From Acidobacteriota bacterium (GTDB taxonomy: Bacteria; Acidobacteriota; Terriglobia; Bryobacterales; Bryobacteraceae): a stretch of DNA of 6,396 nucleotides. The position numbers and the translations under genes are program-made. The stretch lies in contig CANNLB010000173.1 of NCBI GenBank assembly GCA_947505565.1, positions 1-6,396 of the forward strand, given 5' to 3'. Positions 1 through 6,384 of the stretch are shown here, piece by piece. Each line of letters opens with the position of its first letter. The stretch's first letter is position 1. The notes below the pieces were generated by a model. The model searched no databases and was not told the DNA's origin. It worked only from the letters and a program-made list of their open reading frames with translations.

Positions 1-786
1 GAGCGAAAGGTCAAAGGCTTTGGCGGCCGGGGAGGTCAGCAGGCGATGGGCGTTGTCGAGCGAGTTGAGGAAGCTCTCTTTCTGGTGGTCGCTGCCCCGC
101 TGTACCGGGGAGGCTGCGAGCATTTTGCGATAGAGTTCGCGACGGCCGGCAAAGCGGGATTGGCCGAGAAGTTGGTTGGGCCGGGTGACGGCCACGGCTT
201 CACGGGGGTCAACGACGTGGAAAGGGCCGTATTCGGCGCCCAGGAAGCCGGCGGTGTGGAAGGCCTTGACGGCGTCAGATTCGCCACCGATTTCGAGGTT
301 TTGACCGATGGAGAGGAAGGCCGGGATGTCTGGATTCTTCTTGCCCAGCGTCCGGGCGACGAAGGCACCGAAGTGGGGGCAGGCGACCGATTGGGGTGGA
401 GTGTAGCCGGTGTGCCAGTGGAACTGGTGGCGGGAGTGCAGGATGAAGCCGAGGTCGCCGACGCGGTGGGAACGAATCAGGGTGCCGCGGTCGAGGACGC
501 TGGCGACGCGCTCAAGGCCTTCAGAGATTTGGACGCCGTCGATGGCGGTGGGGATTGGCTTAAAGGTGGAAAGAACGCGGTCGCTGGGGAGGCCGGATTC
601 ATAGGGGGTGTAGCGTTTGGGGTCGAAGGTTTCCGTCTGCGCCATGCCCCCGGCCATCCAAAGGAGGATCATGCTGTCCGCGGTGCCGGAGCGGGGGGCG
701 GCGAGGAGGCGGGGGTTGTTGCCTTGCAGGGCGGCGAGGGTGGCGGCGACGCCGTGACGGACGAAGAAGCGACGATCAATCGACAT
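1..786 (-). CDS. DUF1501 family Tat-exported protein, N-terminal 262 residues (runs off the window)
   Basis: The reading frame is open from the ATG at 786 to base 1 with no stop, so the C-terminal part is outside the window. DUF1501 proteins are usually over 400 residues, so a large part is missing. Residues 1-30 form a twin-arginine signal: DRRFFVRHG (R5, R6), a hydrophobic Ala/Leu stretch, then LLAAP as a likely cleavage region. This implies export of a folded protein. The mature start shows the family pattern: a hydrophobic strand, then MAGGMAQTETFDPK (44-57), where most members have GGPSQ.DTFD. The His-rich stretch LHSRHQFHWHTGY (116-128) is also typical. PF07394 is related to the alkaline phosphatase/sulfatase fold, but the biochemical role of the family is not settled and I assign no reaction. 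It overlaps the upstream DUF1549 gene by 11 nt, the usual partner, so the two are probably translated together and act together in the envelope. Confidence 0.9.
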   Translation of the reverse strand, partial: MSIDRRFFVRHGVAATLAALQGNNPRLLAAPRSGTADSMILLWMAGGMAQTETFDPKRYTPYESGLPSDRVLSTFKPIPTAIDGVQISEGLERVASVLDRGTLIRSHRVGDLGFILHSRHQFHWHTGYTPPQSVACPHFGAFVARTLGKKNPDIPAFLSIGQNLEIGGESDAVKAFHTAGFLGAEYGPFHVVDPREAVAVTRPNQLLGQSRFAGRRELYRKMLAASPVQRGSDHQKESFLNSLDNAHRLLTSPAAKAFDLSL

Positions 787-2857
787 ACTGAAACTCCGGG
801 TGGTTGAGCAAGATCCAGAGCAGGTCTTCGACTTCGGCTGTCTGGGCGAGTTGGCGCTCGGCGGAAACGGGGGCGCGACCGAGGGTCTGCCAGAAGAGGT
901 CGTCGATGAGCGCGGCGGGCTTGCGACGGGGGACGGGCGGGGCGTCCGTGATGCGGGAGAGCAGGTTGCGGTCCGGCGCCGCGGGGAAGATGTAGCCGCG
1001 GACGGCGCTGTTGATATCGCTCTGTTTGCCGCTGGAATCGAGTTCGAGGAAGCCGGAAAGGCGGTGGGCGCCGGGGGGAAGGGAGACCTTGACGGGAGTT
1101 CCTAATTTGCCCGCAGCAACTTTGAAGGGTAGTCCGTCGAGTTCGAGGTTCGACCAAGTAACGACGGTGCGGTCGGGATCGAAGCTGCCTATATCGTCGA
1201 CGAGGAGATAGAGGGCTTCCGAATTCGTTTTGATATCGAAGGGCTTCCTGCCTTCCCTGCGAAGGCCGAAGCTATCCCAAAGGCTAGCCGGTGCTTCCGG
1301 CAGCATGCCAACGAGCCGCTGGGCGCCGCGACGGAGTTGCTGATGAAGGGTCGAGCCGTTGACGAGTTCGAGAGCTTGGAGAGTCGCGCTGTCGGTGTTC
1401 CGGGTGGTCACGACTTGATCGCGGATGGGGCGACCGAGGGCACGGGTGAGTTCCGTCGAGCGGAGTTCCCATTCACGGGCGTAACGGGCGGAGGAATCGG
1501 CTTGAATGACGCGCCATTCGCCGGTGATCGCGGAGAGGGTATCGACGATCTGTTCCGCGGTGAGGCGGCGGGGGACAGGGCCGCGGAATTTCGAAGTGGA
1601 ATTCTCGACGGCGGGCTGTTGCCAAGCACTACTGGTAAGGACTAGTTTGACGAGGCGATGGATATCGTAGTCACGGGCGAAATCGACGGCGAGCCAGTCC
1701 AGGACATCGGCGTTAAAGGGCAGGGCGTCCATGTCGTCGACGGGTTCGACGATGCCTCGCCCGAAGAGTTTCGCCCAAACGCGGTTGACGAATGTCCGGG
1801 CGAGGCGCCCGTTCTGGGGGCTCGTGAAAAGGGCGGCGGCATCGGCGCGGCGATTGGGGCCAACGGGGGGACCGACCGAGGGAAAGAGGAATTCAGGGCC
1901 GACCTTTTGCCCGGTCTTGATGTCGCAGCGATAGAGTTCGAGTTCGCGCTCCTCACTAAAAAGCGCGGCCATTCCGTAGCTCTGCTTCAACTTGTACTTG
2001 TTGATGAAGGAGTCGTGGCAACTGGCACATTTCAGATTGACGCCGAGGAAAACTTGGGCGGTATTTTGGGCGGCTTGGATCATGGGGCGCTGGCTGGCGT
2101 TGACGTCGCCTCTCCAGTTGATGCCGAGCAGGAAACCTTCGGGGGAATCTGGGCCGACGGGGTTGACGAGTTCACGGACCATTTGGTCATACGGCATGTT
2201 CGCGTTGAGCGCTTTGACGAGCCAGGGACGGATGGTTTTTTCGCCGCCGTGGTAGGCGCGAAGATCGTCGCGGAGAAGATCATTCCAGAAACTGATCCAG
2301 TGGCCGGTGACCATTTTGCGATCGGCCAGGAGGGTATCGACGAGTTTGGGCCGATTGCCGTCAAAGGCGCGGAACTGGTCGGGCGTGGGGGTGATGCCCC
2401 AAAGATCGAGATAAACTCGGCGAACAAAGGAGGCGTCGGAGATGTCGGGCTGCCATGTCATGCTGCGATCGAGAAGCTTGTCGATGGGATTGGGCCGGGG
2501 GCTGTTCGGCACCTCGACCGAGCGAGGTTCGAGCGGAGCCTGCCAGCCGGAGGGACCTTGTTTAGAAACATCCGTCCAGGGCAGGTCCGCTTTCACCCAA
2601 GCTTCCAAAATGGCGATCTGTTTTTCGTCGAGGCCCTTGCCAGACGGGGGCATGGGCAGGCCGAGTACGCCCTTGACACGAGGCACGATGTCGGCCTTGG
2701 CCCGGAGTGCGCCGGCGCGGGTTTCGAAAGACAACCCGGCCTGCGGGGTCTTGCCACTGTGGCAGCCGAGGCAGCGGGCCGCGAGGATCGGGTGGACTTC
2801 GGTAGCGAAGTCCACCGCCGTCAGGGGCAGAGCGACGAAAAACAGGAACCAACGCAT
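776..2857 (-). CDS. Exported PSCyt1/DUF1549/DUF1553 c-type cytochrome-like protein
   Basis: The 693-residue protein starts with a short signal peptide (MRWFLFFVALPLTA, then VDF). A planctomycete-type cytochrome c domain (PSCyt1) follows at about 16-95, with haem motif CLGCH (C29, C32, H33) and a likely distal ligand M69 in LPMPPSGKGL. DUF1549 covers about 122-330 (SFVRRVYLDLWGITPTP at 143-159) and has a second CASCH at 277-281, a conserved feature of that domain. DUF1553 begins about 335 (FVNRVWAKLFGRGIVEPVDD, 356-375) and continues through LQALELVNGSTLHQQL (493-508). Its usual end, LFWQTLGRAP then EDLLWILLNHPEFQ, appears only at 654-690. Between these lies an extra beta-rich segment of about 90 residues (545-635). 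The family is exported and presumed haem-binding and is found beside DUF1501; roles in polysaccharide or organic-matter breakdown are proposed but not proven. It is the second gene of the operon, 8 nt after the oxidoreductase. The ATG is chosen because it directly precedes the signal peptide; its Shine-Dalgarno match (AAGG, 13 nt away) is weak. Confidence 0.92.
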   Translation of the reverse strand: MRWFLFFVALPLTAVDFATEVHPILAARCLGCHSGKTPQAGLSFETRAGALRAKADIVPRVKGVLGLPMPPSGKGLDEKQIAILEAWVKADLPWTDVSKQGPSGWQAPLEPRSVEVPNSPRPNPIDKLLDRSMTWQPDISDASFVRRVYLDLWGITPTPDQFRAFDGNRPKLVDTLLADRKMVTGHWISFWNDLLRDDLRAYHGGEKTIRPWLVKALNANMPYDQMVRELVNPVGPDSPEGFLLGINWRGDVNASQRPMIQAAQNTAQVFLGVNLKCASCHDSFINKYKLKQSYGMAALFSEERELELYRCDIKTGQKVGPEFLFPSVGPPVGPNRRADAAALFTSPQNGRLARTFVNRVWAKLFGRGIVEPVDDMDALPFNADVLDWLAVDFARDYDIHRLVKLVLTSSAWQQPAVENSTSKFRGPVPRRLTAEQIVDTLSAITGEWRVIQADSSARYAREWELRSTELTRALGRPIRDQVVTTRNTDSATLQALELVNGSTLHQQLRRGAQRLVGMLPEAPASLWDSFGLRREGRKPFDIKTNSEALYLLVDDIGSFDPDRTVVTWSNLELDGLPFKVAAGKLGTPVKVSLPPGAHRLSGFLELDSSGKQSDINSAVRGYIFPAAPDRNLLSRITDAPPVPRRKPAALIDDLFWQTLGRAPVSAERQLAQTAEVEDLLWILLNHPEFQYVD
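794..797 (-). promoter_or_regulatory. Shine-Dalgarno site for the DUF1501 gene
   Basis: GGAG on the minus strand sits 7 nt before the ATG at 786, inside the last codons of the DUF1549 gene. It supports this start and fits coupled translation across the 11-nt overlap. Confidence 0.6.
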
Positions 2858-2865
2858 GGTTATGG

Positions 2866-4008
2866 CTAAACCTTAACCCATTTCTGCTTTTTGGCCGATT
2901 CGGCGACTTTTTCGAGCAGGATCATGCCGCGGAGACCGTCTTCGAAGGTCGGGTACTCAACGGGGACGGAGGGGTCGGCGATCTTCTGGTAGAAGCGCTT
3001 GTAGAGGGCCTTGTGGGAGTCGTCGTAGCCCTCGCTGTGGCCACCGGGGAGTTCGGCGTAGGCGGCGGCTTTGGGATGGAGCAGCGAGCCGTCCTTCACG
3101 ATGAGCTGGTTGGGGGTGTTGCGATGGCCGATCCAGAGACGGTCAGGCTCTTCCTGATTCCATTGCACGCCGGCTTTGGTGCCGTAGATTTCGAAGGCGA
3201 ATTTGTTCTTACAGCCGGCGGCGACCTGAGACACGGTGAAGGCACCGCGGGCACGATCGCCGAGGCGGAGCATGACGGCGCCCCAGTCGTCGGTCGTGAT
3301 GGCGACGTCTTCGTAGTCGTTCGGCTTGAGCTTTTTGCCGGCGAAGGTTTGGACGGCGACCTTCGGCTTTTTGCGGGTCTTATGGAACGTGGCTAGGTCG
3401 GCGCAAACGCTAGTGATGGGCAGCGCGGTGAGGTGCTGGATCATGTCCATCCAGTGGGATCCGATGTCGCCCATGGCGCGGAGTTCGCCGTTGCGGTCGG
3501 CCTCGATGCGCCAGTTGAAATCGGTTTCGTAGAGGAGCCAGTCCTGGGAGTAGGTGCCCTGGACATGGAGGATTTCGCCGAGTTCGCCGGATTCGATGAT
3601 GCGGCGGACGTGTTGGACGACGGGGTAATAGCGCAGGTTGTGGCAGACCGCGTTCGGTAGGTTTTTTTTGGCGGCGAGGGCGACCATTTTCTTGGCTTCG
3701 GCGGAGGTGACGGTGAGCGGCTTTTCGCACAGGACGGCCTTGCCGGCTTCGAGGGCGGCCATGGACATCGGGAAGTGGAGCGAGTTCGGGGTGAGGACGT
3801 GGACGGCGTCAATGGAGGGGTCCGCCAGAAGCGTCTTATAATCCCCAGTGGAGCGTTCGACCCCCATTTCGGCCGCGAACTTCTTGGCCGAAGCGTCCGA
3901 GGAGCCGGCAACGGCAACGACTTCGACGTGGCCCAAGCGGCGGATGCCTTCAATGTGTACCCGGCCCATGAAGCCGGTCCCGATAATCGCGGTGGTCACT
4001 TTTTTCAT
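2866..4008 (-). CDS. Gfo/Idh/MocA family NAD(P)-dependent oxidoreductase
   Basis: The 380-residue protein has the length and two-domain layout of this family. An N-terminal Rossmann fold carries the dinucleotide motif GTGFMG (G10, G12, G15), preceded by a beta strand. The family signature EKP is at 95-97 (CEKPLTVTSAEA), where Lys96 is the usual catalytic and cofactor-contacting residue. NLRYYP (124-129) and GDIGSHWMD (180-188, with D181 and H185) match the substrate-side motif of the C-terminal domain. There is no signal peptide or Tat motif, so the protein should be cytosolic, unlike many Tat-exported relatives in such bacteria. Members oxidise or reduce sugars, inositols and related polyols; the substrate here cannot be told. 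It is the first gene of the minus-strand operon and is followed after 8 nt by the DUF1549 gene, which suggests the same catabolic pathway. No clear Shine-Dalgarno sequence precedes the ATG (only AAGTGA, 4 nt away). Confidence 0.93.
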   Translation of the reverse strand: MKKVTTAIIGTGFMGRVHIEGIRRLGHVEVVAVAGSSDASAKKFAAEMGVERSTGDYKTLLADPSIDAVHVLTPNSLHFPMSMAALEAGKAVLCEKPLTVTSAEAKKMVALAAKKNLPNAVCHNLRYYPVVQHVRRIIESGELGEILHVQGTYSQDWLLYETDFNWRIEADRNGELRAMGDIGSHWMDMIQHLTALPITSVCADLATFHKTRKKPKVAVQTFAGKKLKPNDYEDVAITTDDWGAVMLRLGDRARGAFTVSQVAAGCKNKFAFEIYGTKAGVQWNQEEPDRLWIGHRNTPNQLIVKDGSLLHPKAAAYAELPGGHSEGYDDSHKALYKRFYQKIADPSVPVEYPTFEDGLRGMILLEKVAESAKKQKWVKV

Positions 4009-4014
4009 ATGATC

Positions 4015-4043
4015 ACTTTATCTTAACTGGGCTATGCTGTTAA
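4015..4043 (-). promoter_or_regulatory. Candidate sigma70-type promoter of the minus-strand operon
   Basis: On the minus strand TTAACA (4038-4043, 5 of 6 to the -35 consensus) is separated by 17 bp from TAAAGT (4015-4020, 4 of 6 to the -10 consensus). Transcription would begin about 7 nt after the -10, at or next to the A of the ATG at 4008, so the mRNA would be leaderless or nearly so. This agrees with the lack of a good Shine-Dalgarno site. It is a pattern match only. Confidence 0.35.
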
Positions 4044-4053
4044 TGAGTTTGCC

Positions 4054-4332
4054 ATGAAGGTTAAGATTCGCTTGGCCAAGGGCCCGCACGTCAAGCGGGA
4101 GGGAACACGGAACCAGCGCCTCGCGCTCGGCAGCGCTGCGCTCCTCACTCCATTTTCGCTCATGGCGTTTGTGTTGGGGGTTTGGCGGCTGGCAGCGGAT
4201 ATGAACTGGGCGAAAGAGTTTGCGTTCACCGAAGGCCCACTTTCCCATTGGCAAGTTTGGATGGCGGCTGGCTTTATTTTGCAGGTGGCCGCGGTTCTTC
4301 TAAACCGCTACGGAAATCCTTCCGCCGAATAG
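4054..4332 (+). CDS. Small membrane protein of unknown function, two predicted helices
   Basis: This 92-residue protein has a basic N-terminus (about 1-22, rich in Lys and Arg). A first hydrophobic helix lies at about 24-47 (LALGSAALLTPFSLMAFVLG region) and a second at about 67-85 (VWMAAGFILQVAAVLLN). The loop between them contains MNWAKEFAFTEGPLSHWQ. The basic start suggests that both termini face the cytoplasm. I recognise no characterised family, and no catalytic or metal-binding motif is visible. The ATG at 4054 is the only sensible start: the ATG at 4043 ends after four codons, and no clear Shine-Dalgarno sequence is present. It is transcribed away from the oxidoreductase and lies 63 nt before the rhomboid gene, so it could be the first gene of the plus-strand unit. 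The well-formed helices and lack of a competing frame argue that it is real. Confidence 0.72.
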   Translation: MKVKIRLAKGPHVKREGTRNQRLALGSAALLTPFSLMAFVLGVWRLAADMNWAKEFAFTEGPLSHWQVWMAAGFILQVAAVLLNRYGNPSAE

Positions 4333-4357
4333 GAACCCGATCGGTCTGCCGCGCGTC

Positions 4358-4385
4358 TGTACAGCCGTACGCCTGCTGCTATGCT
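4358..4385 (+). promoter_or_regulatory. Weak candidate promoter before the rhomboid gene
   Basis: TGTACA (4358-4363, 4 of 6) lies 16 bp before TATGCT (4380-4385, 4 of 6), which is preceded by TGC as in an extended -10. It lies in the 63-nt gap between the small membrane gene and the rhomboid gene. It would make the rhomboid-VWFA pair independent of the upstream gene, but the match is modest, and simple read-through from upstream is equally possible. Confidence 0.2.
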
Positions 4386-4386
4386 T

Positions 4387-4392
4387 AGAGGG
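4387..4392 (+). promoter_or_regulatory. Shine-Dalgarno site for the rhomboid gene
   Basis: AGAGGG ends 3 nt before the ATG at 4396. The purine core fits ribosome binding, although the spacing is somewhat short. It supports this start. Confidence 0.5.
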
Positions 4393-4395
4393 TAA

Positions 4396-5160
4396 ATGGG
4401 CTCCTTTAATCGCTCTTTTTCGTCTGGTCCGTCCTCGTCGGGGTTAGTGACCTCGGGAGTGAAGCGGCTGTTGATTTGCAACACTGCTATTTTTGTCTTG
4501 ACGCTACTGGCTCGCGCATTTGCTGGATTGCAGTTTCAACCGCTGAAGCTGATTCCGCTAGACGTTTTTTCCGGTGCGGTGTGGCAGCTGGTGACGTACC
4601 AGTTTTTGCACGACACCAACGGATTCCAGCATATTTTGTTCAACATGGCGTCGCTGTTTTTCATGGGCCCGATGCTCGAAAGCAGTTGGGGCACGGCGCG
4701 TTTTTTGAAGTACTACCTGCTGAGCGGGATCGGCGCGGGGATCGTGGTTTGCTTGGCGAGCGTTCCGTTGGGTGCGATGGAATCGGCGACGATTGGCTGC
4801 AGCGGCGCGATTTTCGGTCTGATGATCGCCTATGGGGTGCTGTTCCCCAACATTTTGTTTTTTGGCGCTGTGCCAGCGAAGTATTTTGTAATGATTTTTG
4901 GGGCCATCAGCCTGTTGGGTTCTATTGCGATGGACGGTTCGCGGGTGAGCTATGTGGCCCACCTCGGGGGGTTGGCGACTGGGTGGGTGCTGATTCGAAC
5001 CGGATTACTGAAGAAATTGGGCGGCAAGCCGGGCGCGGCGTGGGATCCGATGAGCGCGCTCCGCCAGCAGTATAAAGAGTGGAAGTTGCGGCGGGCTCGG
5101 AAGAAATTCCAGGTTTATATGAAGCAGAAGAGTGGCCGCGACCCGTTCGACATTCAATAG
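4396..5160 (+). CDS. Rhomboid family intramembrane serine protease
   Basis: The 254-residue membrane protein has about six helices (roughly 22-44, 78-93, 103-123, 133-150, 161-178 and 186-204), the basic bacterial rhomboid core. The catalytic Ser136 lies in the GxSG motif GCSG (134-137) and its partner His189 in AHLGG (188-192). The HxxxN pair of helix 2, H79 and N83 in HILFNM, corresponds to the GlpG oxyanion-site residues H150 and N154. The loop motif WQLVTYQFLHD (63-73) and ESSWGTARFLKYYLLSG (95-111) are also characteristic. All residues needed for cleavage of membrane-spanning substrates are therefore present. A Ser/Gly-rich N-terminal segment (1-20) and a strongly basic cytosolic tail (about 205-254, with KEWKLRRARKKF) extend the core; the tail's role is unknown. 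The VWFA gene follows after 16 nt, so the two are probably co-transcribed. Its natural substrate is not known. Confidence 0.95.
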   Translation: MGSFNRSFSSGPSSSGLVTSGVKRLLICNTAIFVLTLLARAFAGLQFQPLKLIPLDVFSGAVWQLVTYQFLHDTNGFQHILFNMASLFFMGPMLESSWGTARFLKYYLLSGIGAGIVVCLASVPLGAMESATIGCSGAIFGLMIAYGVLFPNILFFGAVPAKYFVMIFGAISLLGSIAMDGSRVSYVAHLGGLATGWVLIRTGLLKKLGGKPGAAWDPMSALRQQYKEWKLRRARKKFQVYMKQKSGRDPFDIQ

Positions 5161-5163
5161 GAG
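5159..5163 (+). promoter_or_regulatory. Shine-Dalgarno site for the VWFA gene
   Basis: AGGAG overlaps the last two bases of the rhomboid stop codon. It lies 13 nt before the ATG at 5177 but 4 nt before an in-frame TTG at 5168, so it leaves the exact start open. Either choice gives the same signal peptide apart from three extra residues. Confidence 0.5.
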
Positions 5164-5176
5164 TAAATTGATCTTC

Positions 5177-6313
5177 ATGCGCAATCGGCTATCGCTTCTC
5201 GCTTTCGTCTTCTTCCTTTCTTTTTCGGTGGTCTGGAGCCAGCAGGGTCCCGGCTCGACCGGCTCGGAGACGAAGGCCAAGCCGCGCAAGAAGTCTGGGG
5301 ACGGGGCACCGGTCGAAGAGCCGAAGCAGGAGAAGATTCCGTCGAAGTTCTCAAAGAAAGACGGCGATGTGCTGCCGAACGGGCTGCCTACGTTTAAGAG
5401 CGACGTATCGACGGTAAACGTCGACGTGGCCGTGCTCGATAAGAACGGTCGATTCATTCCGAACATTCCCAAGGGCAATTTTCGCGTGATTGAAGATGGG
5501 GTGCCGCAGAACATCGGCGGCTTTAATATGGGCGAAGCGCCGATGACGGTCTGCTTGGTGATTGAATTCTCGAATCTGTACCAGCAGTACTGGTCGAGCG
5601 GTTGGTATGAAACCCTTCAGGCCTCGTACGGCTTCTTGGAAACGTTGAAGCCGGAAGACTACGTGGCCGTCGTTGCCTACGATTTGCGGAGCGAGATTCT
5701 GAGCGATTTCTCGACCGATAAGCGCAAGGCCTACGAAGCGATGCAGCGGTTGCGGATTGCGGCGTTCAGCGAGAGTAATCTTTATGACGCGCTTACCGAT
5801 ACGGCCGACCGGATGTCGACCATCGAAGGCCGGAAAGCGATCGTGGTGATTGCCAGCGGTGTCGATACGTTTTCGAAGCTTACGTTCGATAAGACCAGAA
5901 AGTCGCTCCAGCAAAGCGGGGTGCCAATCTACGCGATTGGGATTATGCAAGCGCTGCGGGAATGGCTCGACGCCCGCGGCGGAATGGGTGCGATTCAGCG
6001 TCTCGACTTCCTGCAGGCGGATAATCAGATGCGAACGTTCGCTCGTGAAACCGGCGGGCAATCCTACTTCCCGCGTTTCTTTGGTGAATTCCCGAACATC
6101 TACCGGGCGATTCATGAAGCACTACGCAGCCAATACTCGATTACCTACGCTTCCAGCAACCAGGTTAAGGACGGCAAATTCCGCAAGATTGCAGTGCAAC
6201 TCGTCAATCCGGCCACCAACGAACCCTTGCGGATCGTCGATGAAAAGGGCAAACCGATGAAGTACACCGTCATCGCCAAACCCGGTTACAACGCGCCCAA
6301 AGAAGTCGAATAG
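5177..6313 (+). CDS. Secreted VWFA-related protein of the acidobacterial type (TIGR03436-like)
   Basis: The 378-residue protein begins with a signal peptide (MRNRLSLLAFVFFLSFSVVW, cut near SQQ). A Lys/Glu/Pro-rich linker of low complexity follows (about 25-65). Residues 76-120 match the family's opening beta-sandwich (VDVAVLDKNGRFIPNIPKGN, then FRVIEDGVPQ). The von Willebrand A fold spans about 122-325, with VCLVIEFSN as first strand, SNLYDALTD (200-208), IVVIASGVDTFS (222-233) and IYAIGI (251-256). The C-terminus (RSQYSITYASSN, then KFRKIAVQL) is the usual closing module. No C-terminal membrane anchor is seen, so the protein should be released to the periplasm or outside. The metal site looks altered: the family's DxSxS is E-F-S-N-L at 130-134, and the usual SDG is ASG at 226-228. 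I start at the ATG at 5177; a TTG at 5168 is a real alternative, and the longer in-frame ATG at 5132 lies inside the rhomboid gene and would bury the signal peptide. The function of the family is unknown; adhesion or envelope assembly is a guess. Confidence 0.88.
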   Translation: MRNRLSLLAFVFFLSFSVVWSQQGPGSTGSETKAKPRKKSGDGAPVEEPKQEKIPSKFSKKDGDVLPNGLPTFKSDVSTVNVDVAVLDKNGRFIPNIPKGNFRVIEDGVPQNIGGFNMGEAPMTVCLVIEFSNLYQQYWSSGWYETLQASYGFLETLKPEDYVAVVAYDLRSEILSDFSTDKRKAYEAMQRLRIAAFSESNLYDALTDTADRMSTIEGRKAIVVIASGVDTFSKLTFDKTRKSLQQSGVPIYAIGIMQALREWLDARGGMGAIQRLDFLQADNQMRTFARETGGQSYFPRFFGEFPNIYRAIHEALRSQYSITYASSNQVKDGKFRKIAVQLVNPATNEPLRIVDEKGKPMKYTVIAKPGYNAPKEVE

Positions 6314-6356
6314 TCAAGCGAAACAACTAGCGCGTTTTGTGCTCGATAGAAGCTCG

Positions 6357-6384
6357 TTGACAGCGGGTTTACAGGTCTGATACC
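6357..6384 (+). promoter_or_regulatory. Candidate outward promoter at the right edge
   Basis: A perfect -35 hexamer TTGACA (6357-6362) is followed after 16 bp by GATACC (6379-6384), a weaker -10-like sequence preceded by CT. It lies in the gene-free 6314-6396 stretch and points out of the window. A consensus -35 of this type often precedes tRNA or other stable RNA genes, but the transcribed gene itself is not in view. No convincing terminator separates it from the VWFA gene. Confidence 0.4.

Noticed and set aside
46..807. A 253-codon plus-strand open frame opposite the DUF1501 gene
   Set aside because: Its product is a Gly/Ala/Glu/Val-rich string without recognisable domains, while the minus strand encodes a clear Tat signal and DUF1501 motifs over the same bases.
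2042..2060. Second CxxCH of the DUF1549 protein as an independent haem c site
   Set aside because: CASCH lies inside the DUF1549 domain, where it is a conserved family feature; I see no neighbouring distal ligand pattern and would not count it as a second cytochrome domain.
1658..2869. A 403-codon plus-strand open frame opposite the DUF1549/DUF1553 gene
   Set aside because: The minus-strand frame encodes recognised domains with conserved haem motifs. The plus frame gives a Gly/Glu/Val-rich product with no known motif, as expected opposite a GC-rich gene.
3660..3676. Run of eight T (A on the coding strand) within the oxidoreductase gene, as possible programmed frameshift or sequencing error
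   Set aside because: The frame reads on without break through conserved motifs on both sides (EKP before, NLRYYP after), and no useful alternative frame product follows.
5351..6115. A 254-codon minus-strand open frame opposite the VWFA gene
   Set aside because: The plus-strand gene has a signal peptide and family motifs throughout; the opposite frame shows no domain and is rich in His/Arg, typical of a shadow frame.
6325..6355. Possible hairpin terminator after the VWFA gene
   Set aside because: The arms pair poorly and there is no T tract after them, so I do not call a terminator.
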